The notes below the pieces were generated by a model. It was not told the DNA's origin. It made no database searches and saw only the letters and a program-made list of their open reading frames with translations. 64,000 nt of DNA from Gammaproteobacteria bacterium UBA2679 (GTDB lineage: Bacteria; Pseudomonadota; Gammaproteobacteria; Pseudomonadales; Oleiphilaceae), in NCBI GenBank assembly GCA_002354735.1, contig DEMD01000016.1, forward strand, positions 225,049 to 289,048, written 5' to 3'. Each line of letters begins with the position of its first letter. Within the stretch, counting starts at the first letter, position 1. Positions 29,273 to 38,281 of the stretch are shown piece by piece. A program made the position numbers and the translations under genes.

Positions 29273-29833
29273 ATGCAGAAGAGAGCGGATTGGCGTGACC
29301 TCGTGAAAGAGCTCGGATGGAAAAAGAGGAATTGGGCAAAGGATGAGGTTGACTGTCGTAAGTATTTAGACAATAGAATGGCGAACGCGTTTATCAGAGC
29401 CAGTGGTGCTGGCCCCTATACTCTGACTACTGTCGCAGTTATTGAACTAGAGTATATTGCGGACTTAATCCGTATTTTAGGGCGCAAGTGTGGGAAGTTT
29501 GCAGGGTTCGTCTCGGAGCATCTGCCCTGGATAGAGACTGAGCAAATAGACTTGGCCGTTGTTACGCTTACACTAGACCGGGCAGAACATTTTGCGCGCA
29601 ATTTCGATGTGGAAGCGCATGAGAAAGCACTGCTCGACACAGCGTACTCGCCCCCCAATGGCCACAATTCGCCCATGAGAACATTGGTCGCAACGAAGTA
29701 TCGCCGTGTTGATATTCTGCGAGACTATTTGGAGGATCTAAGGTCTGAGCGTTACGAATTCTCTTTCAAGGAGCAGATTATTTCGGTCGCGGAACTCGAG
29801 CGCCTTATCGCTCATGTTGAAAGCGACGCATAG
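29273..29833 (+). CDS. Hypothetical protein (186 aa)
   Basis: The start at 29273 has AGAGG about ten bases upstream; longer in-frame extensions lack one. The protein is predicted soluble and largely helical, rich in charged residues, with no signal peptide or membrane segment. I do not recognise a family. The base composition is more AT-rich than the core genes, and it sits between a dead mobile-type ATPase and another orphan, which suggests recent acquisition. A role as an immunity or defence protein is only a guess. Confidence 0.6.
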   Translation: MQKRADWRDLVKELGWKKRNWAKDEVDCRKYLDNRMANAFIRASGAGPYTLTTVAVIELEYIADLIRILGRKCGKFAGFVSEHLPWIETEQIDLAVVTLTLDRAEHFARNFDVEAHEKALLDTAYSPPNGHNSPMRTLVATKYRRVDILRDYLEDLRSERYEFSFKEQIISVAELERLIAHVESDA

Positions 29834-29915
29834 CTACGCAGTAGACCCATGAGGCTGAAACCGAGCTGATAGCTGTGTATTTCAGTCCTCCTCACTCCAA
29901 AATTCAGGATAAGCA

Positions 29916-30266
29916 ATGTCATTTGATATTCTGGTAATAGAAAGAAGTAAAGTTGACCTTGAACAGCCAAGGGCAACCTACAAGCAAATTGTAGAAGGCA
30001 CTTTTGCAGATATCGAAACACGCTCTGCGGCAGTTGAGAAGACCTACAACGGTGTTAACATTTTGTACCGAGACATGCACGGCTTTGACAATGAGGCTGG
30101 CGCTAAGCTTCCCTGGGTAGGCGGAGTGGTGCAAGGGAATTGCTATCTTTTATTCTGTATTTCCGCTGGCATAGATAAGGTCGGCTTCATCGTTCAGGAT
30201 CAGGCTGACACTAACGGCCTCGTGGTGTATGACCCGCAGGCAGATATGATCGTCGGTCCATTTTAA
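29916..30266 (+). CDS. Hypothetical small protein (116 aa), possibly immunity-like
   Basis: The ATG at 29916 opens a 116-residue soluble protein of alternating strands and helices, beginning MSFDILVIER, with a central GGVVQGNCYLLFCI strand pair. The MSFD(I/L) start is common in small immunity proteins of polymorphic toxin systems, but I cannot assign a family. It follows the 186-residue orphan by 82 bases on the same strand and is AT-richer than the core genes. Confidence 0.55.
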   Translation: MSFDILVIERSKVDLEQPRATYKQIVEGTFADIETRSAAVEKTYNGVNILYRDMHGFDNEAGAKLPWVGGVVQGNCYLLFCISAGIDKVGFIVQDQADTNGLVVYDPQADMIVGPF

Positions 30267-30269
30267 CTC

Positions 30270-30488
30270 TCAGCGCTCCACCAGTGCCTGGCATTCCGTT
30301 ATAGCGCTCAAGTGATACGAGCGCACGGTAGTCAACTGGCCGTTCACATAGGTCTGCACCTCTTTGGCCTCTACCGGGCCTTCGATCTGCACCCGAGCCT
30401 GTTTTGGCTTACAAACTTCTTCAGCTTCTAAACCAGGATGTTGTCATTCATCTGCAACAATGCTGAAGAACCGATCTAGCGTGTGCAT
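30270..30488 (-). pseudogene. Small reading frame interrupted by a single in-frame TGA
   Basis: From an ATG at 30488 the frame encodes 14 residues (MHTLDRFFSIVADE), then TGA, then 57 more codons in the same frame (QHPGLEAEEVCKPKQ... TYVNGQLTTVRSYHLSAI...) to a TGA at 30270. The reading on both sides looks like one continuous small protein of about 72 residues, so a nonsense mutation is the simplest explanation. I do not recognise the family. It lies 57 bases downstream of the tRNA on the same strand, a common place for insertions. Confidence 0.5.
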
Positions 30489-30545
30489 AAAGGGATCGCG
30501 GCGCTAATGCCAGATCACACGAAGGCGATCGATATTATGAAAAAA

Positions 30546-30622
30546 TGGTGGGCCCACCAGGACTTGAACCTGGGACCTGCCGATTATGAGTCGGACGCTC
30601 TAACCAACTGAGCTATGGGCCC
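30546..30622 (-). tRNA. tRNA with CAT anticodon, probably tRNA-Ile2 (lysidine-modified)
   Basis: A 77-base cloverleaf with acceptor stem GGGCCCA/TGGGCCC, D arm GCTC-AGTTGGTTA-GAGC, anticodon loop CTCATAA, T arm CCAGG-TTCAAGT-CCTGG and an encoded CCA end. The CAT anticodon could mean Met or Ile2. The acceptor stem differs from the usual elongator Met (GGCTACG) and from initiator, while the GGGCCCA type stem fits Ile2, whose C34 is modified by TilS to read AUA. Confidence 0.9.
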
Positions 30623-30865
30623 TGAGACGCTGTCGCTACCCGAGAAAGAGTCGCAGCGTTTTGAGGAGGGCGGCATTATACCTGCTCATCTCGCCCACGA
30701 CCAGTAGGCGCGAGCGTTCATTATCGGCCCACAAAGCGTCGATCACCGCACGTTTCCATAGATATTCCGCCCCGCCTCGTCGAAACCGACGATCAGTAAG
30801 GCGTATGGCCTATGCTACTTTGCCGCCACGTCAATCGTCCCAAATATCAATAAGAGAGCGATGGA

Positions 30866-32302
30866 ATGCGTGTACTCACCCCAGTGAAGATTGTGGCGGC
30901 CAGCCTGTTTCTGCTCACGCTCAGTATTGCGGCCCATGCCGGCTTTACCGTCTCCGCTAGCCGTCTGGTCGACGGCAATGGCAATACCTTCGTCATGCGC
31001 GGCGTCAACGTCGCCCATGCTTGGTACCCGCAACAGACTAACCAGTCGCTGGCGAACATCGCCAGTCGCGGTGCCAACACCGTTCGCGTCGTGCTCTCCA
31101 ACGGCGTCCTCTGGTCGCGCACCCCAGAATCCCAGGTTCGCGACATCATCGCGCAGGCGAAGTCCAAAGGCCTGATCGCCGTTCTGGAGGTGCACGACAC
31201 CACGGGCTACGGCGAACAGACTGCCAGCACCATCAACCAGGCTGTGGACTACTGGCTCTCGATCAAGAGCGCGCTGGTCGGTCAGGAAGACTACGTCATC
31301 ATCAATATTGCCAACGAGCCCTTCGGCAACCATCAGCCAGCGAGCGCCTGGGTCAACGGCCACATGAATGCGATCAAGCGTCTCCGCGATGCCGGCCTGA
31401 ATCACACGCTTATGGTCGATGCCGCCAACTGGGGGCAGGACTGGCAGAACATCATGCGTAACAACGCGCAGACCGTTTTCAATAGCGACCCGCGCCGTAA
31501 CACCATCTTCAGCGTCCACATGTACGACGTCTACCAGAGCGACCAGAGCGTCAGCAGCTACCTCGATTCGTTCAAGGCCAAGGGGCTTCATCTCGTCGTG
31601 GGCGAGTTCGCAGCTGATCACTTTGGCAAATATGTCGCGGCCAACTCAGTCATGTACCACACCCGTCGCCACGGCTACGGCTACATCGGCTGGTCCTGGT
31701 CCGGAAACAGCAGCGACCTTCGCTCGCTCGACATCGTCAGCAATTTCAGCAACAACCTGACGTCGTGGGGCAACATGCTGTTTAACGACGGCGAGAACGG
31801 CATCGTGAAGACTTCAAAAAAGGCCTCCGTGTTTACCAGGGCGCCAACGACACCTGGCACGCCTGTCGGTACCATAGCAGGCCGCTACACGCTGCAGGCC
31901 ATGCACAGCGGCAAGTGTCTGGACGTGTATGCTGGAAGCATGGCCGCGGGTGCCAGCCTGACGCAATGGGATTGTCACTGGGGCAGCAATCAGCAGTTCG
32001 ATATCACCAACCTTGGCGATGGCACTTATGCAATGCGCGCGGTTCACAGCGGCAAGGTCGTCGATCTCGACTGGGGCCGCACCGTCAATGGCACCAATAT
32101 CCTGCAGTGGAACTGGAGCGGCGCGAACAACCAGCGCTGGATCATGCGCGATGAGGGCAACGGTTACTACAGCGTACGGGCGAAGAACAACGCCAACAGC
32201 TGCATGGACGTGACCGGCGGCTACCAGAGCAACGGTGCCAACGTCCAGTTATGGGCCTGCAACGGTAATCCACAGCAGCGCTGGAAACTCTTTAGAAGAT
32301 AA
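30866..32302 (+). CDS. Secreted endo-beta-1,4-mannanase (GH5_8) with ricin-type lectin domain
   Basis: A 478-residue protein with a signal peptide ending at AHA (residue 25). The GH5 domain (about 26-325) closely follows bacterial GH5_8 mannanases: RGVNVAHAWY, GANTVRVVLSNG, the acid Glu151 in NEPFG, VHMYDVY, and the nucleophile Glu247 in VGEFAADH, then GWSWSGN. A C-terminal beta-trefoil lectin (CBM13-like, residues about 340-478) shows QW repeats (SLTQWDC, NILQWNW, NVQLWAC). It should degrade beta-mannan outside the cell. It lies alone on its strand beside the tRNA, about 190 bases before the lipoprotein gene. The leader contains CAATAAGAG, another possible Crc-type site. Confidence 0.92.
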   Translation: MRVLTPVKIVAASLFLLTLSIAAHAGFTVSASRLVDGNGNTFVMRGVNVAHAWYPQQTNQSLANIASRGANTVRVVLSNGVLWSRTPESQVRDIIAQAKSKGLIAVLEVHDTTGYGEQTASTINQAVDYWLSIKSALVGQEDYVIINIANEPFGNHQPASAWVNGHMNAIKRLRDAGLNHTLMVDAANWGQDWQNIMRNNAQTVFNSDPRRNTIFSVHMYDVYQSDQSVSSYLDSFKAKGLHLVVGEFAADHFGKYVAANSVMYHTRRHGYGYIGWSWSGNSSDLRSLDIVSNFSNNLTSWGNMLFNDGENGIVKTSKKASVFTRAPTTPGTPVGTIAGRYTLQAMHSGKCLDVYAGSMAAGASLTQWDCHWGSNQQFDITNLGDGTYAMRAVHSGKVVDLDWGRTVNGTNILQWNWSGANNQRWIMRDEGNGYYSVRAKNNANSCMDVTGGYQSNGANVQLWACNGNPQQRWKLFRR

Positions 32303-32490
32303 GACACCTCCCAGTGTCCCTTTTGGTTGCACGGACTTCCCCTGGGTCTGTGCAGCCACTTTTAGCCCTCTGACCCTCCCCCTGAGCCACCCTTCGCCAT
32401 CCGGCAGTGTGCGTATGATTCGGAAAGTTGTATCCTCCCTTGCAATGCCAGTTCATCCGGCAATCCTCAACATCGTCAAGTGGAGCCCCA

Positions 32491-32949
32491 ATGCCCAGTC
32501 TCAACAGAATTCTGTCCGTCTTTCTTGTCACCATAACCTTGCTGCTGGCCGGTTGCGCCACCTCTGGTGGTGAGGCTACTAACAAGAGCGGCAAGCCTGA
32601 TCTGAGCCAGACGCTGTACCTCCGTGGCATGTTCACCTGGTGGGATGCGGACGACGCCTACAAGGTCCAGCGTGTGGGAGAAGATCTCTACAAGGCCACT
32701 GCCAAACTGGAAGCCGACGGCCAGCCATACGAATTCAAATTCGCAGACGCCTCCTGGTCGCCGGGCACCAACTGTGGTTTCCTCAATCCTGAAGACAAGG
32801 AAGTCGAGCTTGGCAGGAAGTTGATGGCCAACTGCTCGTCCAAGTTTGAGAACTTCTACTTCATTCCCGAAGAGACAGCTGAATACGAGTTCTATTTTGA
32901 CGACTCGGGCGAAACCCCTGTGGTGTATGTTCAGAAGGCTGAATCGTAA
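32491..32949 (+). CDS. Lipoprotein with a starch-binding-like (CBM20/48-type) domain
   Basis: A 152-residue protein. Its signal peptide ends in a lipobox LAGC (Cys22) and the start at 32491 has GGAG upstream. After a short linker comes a single beta-sandwich with [10 protein letters not shown] and [11 protein letters not shown], the pattern of carbohydrate-binding modules in starch-active proteins. It probably binds alpha-glucan at the cell surface or in the periplasm. zwf starts 20 bases later, so it may head the zwf-glk-edd-eda operon and link polymer binding to glucose catabolism. Confidence 0.75.
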   Translation: MPSLNRILSVFLVTITLLLAGCATSGGEATNKSGKPDLSQTLYLRGMFTWWDADDAYKVQRVGEDLYKATAKLEADGQPYEFKFADASWSPGTNCGFLNPEDKEVELGRKLMANCSSKFENFYFIPEETAEYEFYFDDSGETPVVYVQKAES

Positions 32950-32969
32950 CGCATACGGGGACAAAACGG

Positions 32970-34436
32970 ATGAAAGACAAGCAGGCGTCGCTGGATACCG
33001 ACTTTGCACTTTTTGGCGCAGGCGGCGACCTGTCACTGCGCAAGCTCATGCCGGCGCTGTATCACCTTGACGCCCAGGGCTTGCTCACGCCGCAGACCCG
33101 TATTATTGCTATCGCCCGTGAGCCATTCACCACCGACAGCTTCATCGCAAAGGTGGCTGCTAAACTCCGCACTGCCAGCGAGACGCCGTCTGATGATGTT
33201 CTCGAACGCTTCACCGCGCGCGTCACGTATCTGGAAATGGATCTCGCGGATGCTGAAACCTACGCCACACTCCAGAAGCTATTGAACGAGCGCCCGAACA
33301 ACCGCCTTGTGGCCTACTACGCGCTGCCGGCCTCTCTGTTCGAAACAGTATCGCAGCATCTCAAGACCAGTGGCTGTGCTGACGCCACCACACGCATCGT
33401 CGCGGAAAAACCCATCGGCCACGACCTCGAATCATCTACTGAGGTGAACGATGCCCTGGCGGCCTGTTTTGACGAGCGCCAGATCTACCGCATCGATCAC
33501 TATCTTGGCAAGGAGACGGTGCAGAACCTCATTGCGCTTCGCTTTGCCAATTCCTTGTTCGGTAATAGCTGGGATGAGCGCTCGGTTTCCCATGTCGAAA
33601 TCACAGTAGCCGAGGAAGTTGGTATCGAAGGCCGCTGGGGGTATTTCGATAAGGCCGGTCAACTACGCGACATGGTGCAGAATCATATGCTCCAGCTGTT
33701 GTGCCTGGTGGCGATGGATCCGCCGGCCGATTTGTCGGCTCAGGCTATTCGTGACGAAAAGGTGAGGGTGCTGAAAGCACTTGGTGAGGTCGACATCACC
33801 ACTGATGCGGTTCGGGGCCAGTACGGCGCTGGAACGAGCGGCGGCAAACAGGTGCCCGGCTATCTCCAGGAAGAGGGCGCCAACAAGACCAGTAACACCG
33901 AGACCTTCGTGGCCATCAAAGCTCGTGTAAATAACTGGCGCTGGTCCGGCGTACCCTTTTACCTGCGTACCGGTAAGCGGCTGCCGGAGAAGCTCTCGCA
34001 GATCGTGATACATCTCAAACCCGCGCCGCACTATATTTTCGATGCCGCGCAGGCCCATCTGGCGGGCAACCGGCTCGTCATCCGCATCCAGCCTGACGAA
34101 GGGATACAGCTGCAGGTCCTGCTGAAAGATCAAGGCATCGAAAAGGACCGACGTCTGCGAGAAGGCCCCCTCGATTTCAGTTTCCGCGAGGAACATGGCG
34201 CTGCGCGAATTCCCGATGCCTACGAACGACTCCTGTGGGAAGTCCTGCAGGGCAAGCAATCGCTCTTTGTACGGCGCGATGAAATCGAACATGCCTGGCG
34301 CTGGTGCGATCGCCTCATCGAAGCCTGGGCCAAGGCTGACGAAGCACCCAAAAAGTATCCCGCCGGTAGTTGGGGGCCCTCAGCCGCTGTTGCGCTCATC
34401 AGCCGCGATGGCTTTAGCTGGCATGATATGGAGTAG
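32970..34436 (+). CDS. zwf: Glucose-6-phosphate 1-dehydrogenase
   Basis: A 488-residue enzyme oxidising glucose-6-phosphate to 6-phosphogluconolactone. The NADP-binding motif [11 protein letters not shown] is near residue 16 and the active-site signature RIDHYLGKE near residue 175. A GGGGA ribosome-binding site precedes the ATG. In pseudomonads zwf is usually followed by pgl and eda; here glk follows after eight bases and no pgl is present in the window. Confidence 0.96.
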   Translation: MKDKQASLDTDFALFGAGGDLSLRKLMPALYHLDAQGLLTPQTRIIAIAREPFTTDSFIAKVAAKLRTASETPSDDVLERFTARVTYLEMDLADAETYATLQKLLNERPNNRLVAYYALPASLFETVSQHLKTSGCADATTRIVAEKPIGHDLESSTEVNDALAACFDERQIYRIDHYLGKETVQNLIALRFANSLFGNSWDERSVSHVEITVAEEVGIEGRWGYFDKAGQLRDMVQNHMLQLLCLVAMDPPADLSAQAIRDEKVRVLKALGEVDITTDAVRGQYGAGTSGGKQVPGYLQEEGANKTSNTETFVAIKARVNNWRWSGVPFYLRTGKRLPEKLSQIVIHLKPAPHYIFDAAQAHLAGNRLVIRIQPDEGIQLQVLLKDQGIEKDRRLREGPLDFSFREEHGAARIPDAYERLLWEVLQGKQSLFVRRDEIEHAWRWCDRLIEAWAKADEAPKKYPAGSWGPSAAVALISRDGFSWHDME

Positions 34437-34444
34437 TCAAAGCA

Positions 34445-35491
34445 ATGAACTCGTACGCACTCGTCGGTGATATCGGTGGCACCAACGCCCGTTTTGCCTT
34501 AATTGATCAGAAGCTTGATCAGCAGGCCGATGCCCCGCAGGCAGGATCGAATCTCCTTGCGGTCGCCACTTTGCCCTGCGCGGATTACGACAATATCGAC
34601 GAAGCCATCCGCAGCTATCTGAAGGATCAATCGCTCGATGGCGTTGCACAAGCCAGCCTGGCCTTTGCCTGCCCGGTCAACAAGCCCGACATCGTCATGA
34701 CCAACAATCACTGGCGCTTCAACAAGCAAGCCATGCGCAGTGCCATGGGCTTCGAGCGCTTCGCCATTGTCAACGACTTCACCGCGATGGCGCTGGGTGT
34801 AAGTGTGGTCCGTGAACTCGGCGGTGATCTCTTGCGCGAGGTTGGCACGGTCGACGAGACCGCGGTGTCCCAATCAGCACCACAGCTCGTGATTGGTCCC
34901 GGCACAGGGCTCGGGGTTTCTGCACTCATCAACGTTAACGATGAATGGCTGCCGCTCGCGACCGAAGGCGGCCACACCAGCTTCGCCCCGACGACCGATC
35001 ACGAAGTCGCCATGCTGAAGATCCTGCTGAAGAAATATGGCCGAGTCTCTATCGAACGCCTCGTGTCTGGAAGCGGCTTACTGAACATCTACGAGTGTCA
35101 TGCTGAACTTGCCGGTGAGCCTGCGCGTTATCATTCGCCGGCCGACGTCACTGCTGCGGCCCTGGGCGCCGATCGTACGCCTAACGCCCTAGCGCTGGCG
35201 GCGCTGAACCACTTCTGCGAGCTGCTGGGGCGAGTCGCGGGTGATGCCGTGCTCACCATTGGAGCCTTCGGCGGGGTCCATATCTGCGGTGGCATCGTCC
35301 CGCGCATGATTGATTTCTTCTTGGCCAGTCAGTTCAGAACGGCCTTCGAAGACAAGGGTCGAATGGCGCATCTGCTCAAGGCGACGCCGACGTACGTAGT
35401 GATGGACGGGCTCGCCGGCCTTCGTGGCGCCGCGGCCGCACTCAGCAATCCCTTCATCCGCAGCGGGAGTCAGGTCCAGCCTGGGCTCTAG
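34445..35491 (+). CDS. glk: Glucokinase (Glk family)
   Basis: A 348-residue hexokinase-fold kinase with an N-terminal phosphate-binding DIGGTNARFAL, a catalytic NDFTAMALG (Asp near 113) and a second phosphate loop IGPGTGLGVS. It phosphorylates the glucose released by the alpha-glucosidase and so joins the maltose locus to the Entner-Doudoroff pathway. It is translated eight bases after zwf. Confidence 0.95.
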   Translation: MNSYALVGDIGGTNARFALIDQKLDQQADAPQAGSNLLAVATLPCADYDNIDEAIRSYLKDQSLDGVAQASLAFACPVNKPDIVMTNNHWRFNKQAMRSAMGFERFAIVNDFTAMALGVSVVRELGGDLLREVGTVDETAVSQSAPQLVIGPGTGLGVSALINVNDEWLPLATEGGHTSFAPTTDHEVAMLKILLKKYGRVSIERLVSGSGLLNIYECHAELAGEPARYHSPADVTAAALGADRTPNALALAALNHFCELLGRVAGDAVLTIGAFGGVHICGGIVPRMIDFFLASQFRTAFEDKGRMAHLLKATPTYVVMDGLAGLRGAAAALSNPFIRSGSQVQPGL

Positions 35492-35572
35492 CGTCGTACT
35501 TGCCTGTATCAGGCTTGTAGTCAGATTAAGGTCTCAGCACATCAGATAGTCAGCTCCAGGAGGCAGGGAATA

Positions 35573-37528
35573 GTGAGTACTACAACATCAAGCTCGGCGC
35601 AGGCGCCCTCAAAAGCACTCGCCGAGATCACCGCCCGGATCGAAGCGCGCAGTCGGTCGCACCGGCAGGCGTACCTGAACCGCATGCGGCATTCCCGCGA
35701 CACCTTCGAGCGCCGCGAGAAGCTTTCTTGTGGCAACTTCGCACACGGCATCGCCGCCTGCAGCACTGAAGAAAAGAATACCCTGGTCATGGCGAATGCC
35801 GCCAACGTGGGTATCGTGACGGCCTACAACGATATGCTTTCGGCTCACCAGCCCTACGAGCACTATCCCGAGCTCGTCCGACAAGCCGCGCGAGGCATGG
35901 GTTGTACCGCTCAGGTCGCTGGCGGCGTGCCCGCCATGTGCGATGGTGTCACGCAGGGCCAGGCAGGCATGGATCTGTCGTTGCTCAGCCGCGACATCAT
36001 CGCCATGACGACGGCCATAGCGCTGTCCCATAACATGTTCGACAGCGTGGTGTGTCTCGGCATCTGCGACAAGATCGTGCCGGGCCTGTTTATCGGATCA
36101 TTGGCCTTTGGCTATCTGCCGACAGTATTTCTGCCAGCCGGGCCGATGCCGAGCGGTATACCCAACAGCGAGAAAGGCCGCATCAGACAGCTCTATGCCG
36201 AAGGCCAGGTGGGACGCGACGAGCTCCTCAAGGCCGAGATGGGTTCCTATCATTCTGCTGGTACCTGTACCTTCTACGGCACCGCGAACACCAATCAGAT
36301 GATGATGGAGTTCATGGGGCTGCAACTCCCGGGCGGCTCATTCGTCAACCCCGGCACCCCACTGCGTCGTGCCCTGACCACCCTTGGCGTCGAACAGGCG
36401 ATTCGCAATTCGGACAAGGGCAGTAGCTACCGCCCGATGATGGACATCGTCGGGGTCGAAAGTATCGTCAACGCCATGGTCGGTCTGCTGGCGACGGGTG
36501 GTTCGACCAATCACACCATACACCTTGTGGCGATGGCCCAGGCTGCCGGTGTCTTGATCGACTGGCAGGACTTCAGCGATCTCAGCAAGATCATTCCGCT
36601 GATGGCGCGGGTCTATCCAAATGGCGACGCTGATGTGAATCACTTCCATGCTGCTGGCGGAGTGGTGTTCATGATTCGTGAGCTGCTCGAGCACGGCTTG
36701 CTCCACGACAAGGTCGACACCATGCTTGGCGAAGGGCTCTACGACCATTACACCAAGGAGCCATTCCTGGAGAATGATGGGTCAATCCGTTGGGAGCCGG
36801 GCTCGCGGGAAACTGGTGACAAGGATATCCTCAAGACAGTGGCCGAACCCTTTCAGAAAGAGGGTGGTCTGGAGCTGTTGAAGGGCAACCTCGGCAACAG
36901 CATCATCAAGGTCTCGGCTGTTGCCGACAAGCATCGTTACGTCCGCGCGCCGGCCCGTGTTTTCCATAGCCAGCATGAGGCTGTCGATGCTTACACCGCT
37001 GGCAAGCTGAATCAGGATGTAGTTGTTGTGCTCAACTACCAGGGTCCCAAGGCCTGCGGGATGCCTGAGCTGCATAAATTAACGCCGCCGCTCTCCAGTT
37101 TGCAGAGCAAGGGCTTCGCAGTGGCGCTGGTGACGGACGGACGCATGTCAGGCGCCTCAGGCAAGGTCCCGGCTGCCATTCACGTCTCGCCGGAAGCGCT
37201 CGATGGCGGCCCAATCAGCCTGGTGCGTGATGGCGATATAATCGAAGTTGACTCCCTGAACGGCAAATTGCTTCTCGAAGTCGATGAGGCTGAGCTGGAG
37301 CGTCGCCGCGCAGAGATCGTCGTCCCTGATCTCAGCGCCAACGAATGGGGGCTTGGCCGGGAATTGTTCGCACCTATGCGCGCTGCCATGAGCAAAGCAG
37401 AATCAGGCGCAAGCTTCTTCACTCAAACCTGGACCGGGCTCACCGAACAGACTCTGAATATCGACGGGTCCGCTGCGGTGCCGGGTTACGGCACCGAGCC
37501 AGGCAAGAAGGCAGGCACACAGTCATGA
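35573..37528 (+). CDS. edd: 6-phosphogluconate dehydratase (Entner-Doudoroff)
   Basis: A 651-residue IlvD/Edd family enzyme, somewhat longer than the usual 600-610. It carries the cluster-ligand cysteines in [17 protein letters not shown] and KACGMPE. The start is a GTG at 35573 with AGGAGG upstream. It converts 6-phosphogluconate to KDPG. The stop overlaps the eda start by four bases, coupling the two steps. Confidence 0.95.
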   Translation: MSTTTSSSAQAPSKALAEITARIEARSRSHRQAYLNRMRHSRDTFERREKLSCGNFAHGIAACSTEEKNTLVMANAANVGIVTAYNDMLSAHQPYEHYPELVRQAARGMGCTAQVAGGVPAMCDGVTQGQAGMDLSLLSRDIIAMTTAIALSHNMFDSVVCLGICDKIVPGLFIGSLAFGYLPTVFLPAGPMPSGIPNSEKGRIRQLYAEGQVGRDELLKAEMGSYHSAGTCTFYGTANTNQMMMEFMGLQLPGGSFVNPGTPLRRALTTLGVEQAIRNSDKGSSYRPMMDIVGVESIVNAMVGLLATGGSTNHTIHLVAMAQAAGVLIDWQDFSDLSKIIPLMARVYPNGDADVNHFHAAGGVVFMIRELLEHGLLHDKVDTMLGEGLYDHYTKEPFLENDGSIRWEPGSRETGDKDILKTVAEPFQKEGGLELLKGNLGNSIIKVSAVADKHRYVRAPARVFHSQHEAVDAYTAGKLNQDVVVVLNYQGPKACGMPELHKLTPPLSSLQSKGFAVALVTDGRMSGASGKVPAAIHVSPEALDGGPISLVRDGDIIEVDSLNGKLLLEVDEAELERRRAEIVVPDLSANEWGLGRELFAPMRAAMSKAESGASFFTQTWTGLTEQTLNIDGSAAVPGYGTEPGKKAGTQS

Positions 37529-38193
37529 CCGGATCGATGACCGAACTCTACTCGCCCCAGTTCAAGCCTACCGAAGCGCTGTTCAACCGCTCGCCCATCA
37601 TTGCGGTGGTGAGTATCGACAGGCTTGAGAATGCCGTTCCCATCGCTCAGGCTCTGGCCGAGGGCGGAGTGGATGTCATCGAGGTGACCCTTAGAACCAA
37701 GAGCGCCCTCAAGGCCATCGAGGCGATAGCTCGCGAAGTCTCCCATGTCGCTGTGGGTGCTGGCACTGTCTGTGATCGAACACAGCAACAGGCTGTACTG
37801 GATGCCGGTGCCCAGTTCGCCTTCAGTCCTGGCGCCACGCTGGAGCTTCTCGAAGCCTACCAGGATTCGCCAATACCCTTTGTGCCTGGCGTATCCAGCG
37901 CGACCGAAGTGCTCACTGCAAAGTCGTATGGTTACTACCATATGAAATTGTTTCCGGCCGAGGTGGTTGGTGGACGCGCACTGTTGAAGGCGCTCGGCGC
38001 ACCTATACCTGAGGTCCGCTTCTGCCCTACAGGCGGCGTTCGTATGGAGACTGCTGCTGATTACCTGGCACTACCGAACGTCAGCTGTGTCGGCGGCTCC
38101 TGGCTACTGCCAGCTGATGTGCAGGCTAGCGGCAACTGGGCAGAAGTCACCCGTCTGGCGAAGGCCTCGTTGGCGCAACTCAAACAAACCTGA
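37525..38193 (+). CDS. eda: KHG/KDPG aldolase
   Basis: A 222-residue aldolase from the ATG at 37525 (ATGA overlap with edd). The Schiff-base lysine is in HMKLFPAE; other family motifs are EVTLRT and RFCPTGGV. It splits KDPG into pyruvate and glyceraldehyde-3-phosphate; the pyruvate then feeds AceEF. It closes the operon and is followed by a strong terminator. Confidence 0.95.
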   Translation: MTGSMTELYSPQFKPTEALFNRSPIIAVVSIDRLENAVPIAQALAEGGVDVIEVTLRTKSALKAIEAIAREVSHVAVGAGTVCDRTQQQAVLDAGAQFAFSPGATLELLEAYQDSPIPFVPGVSSATEVLTAKSYGYYHMKLFPAEVVGGRALLKALGAPIPEVRFCPTGGVRMETAADYLALPNVSCVGGSWLLPADVQASGNWAEVTRLAKASLAQLKQT

Positions 38194-38238
38194 GCACTGC
38201 CCGAACATGCCGCTTCTTTCGAGCGGAATCGCAGGCAC

Positions 38239-38265
38239 AAAAAAGCCGCTTCGCAGCGGCTTTTT
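38239..38265. terminator. Bidirectional intrinsic terminator between eda and rpoD
   Basis: An 11-bp stem AAAAAGCCGCT/AGCGGCTTTTT with a TCGC loop gives T-runs in both directions, so it can end both the eda operon and the convergent rpoD transcript. Confidence 0.92.
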
Positions 38266-38281
38266 CAATTTTTCGACAGAA

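Noticed and set aside
27145..30545. Genomic island integrated at the tRNA 3' end
   Set aside because: I looked for a second copy of the tRNA 3' end at the left side of the accessory patch and saw none, and there is no integrase gene.
30546..30622. Assignment of the CAT tRNA as elongator or initiator Met
   Set aside because: The acceptor stem GGGCCCA does not match the usual Met species and fits Ile2 better; the Ile2 call remains a comparison from memory.
32425..32455. HexR-type site (TTGTAT...TTGCAA) before the lipoprotein gene
   Set aside because: Only the outer three bases of each half are symmetric and the spacing does not fit the known HexR operator.
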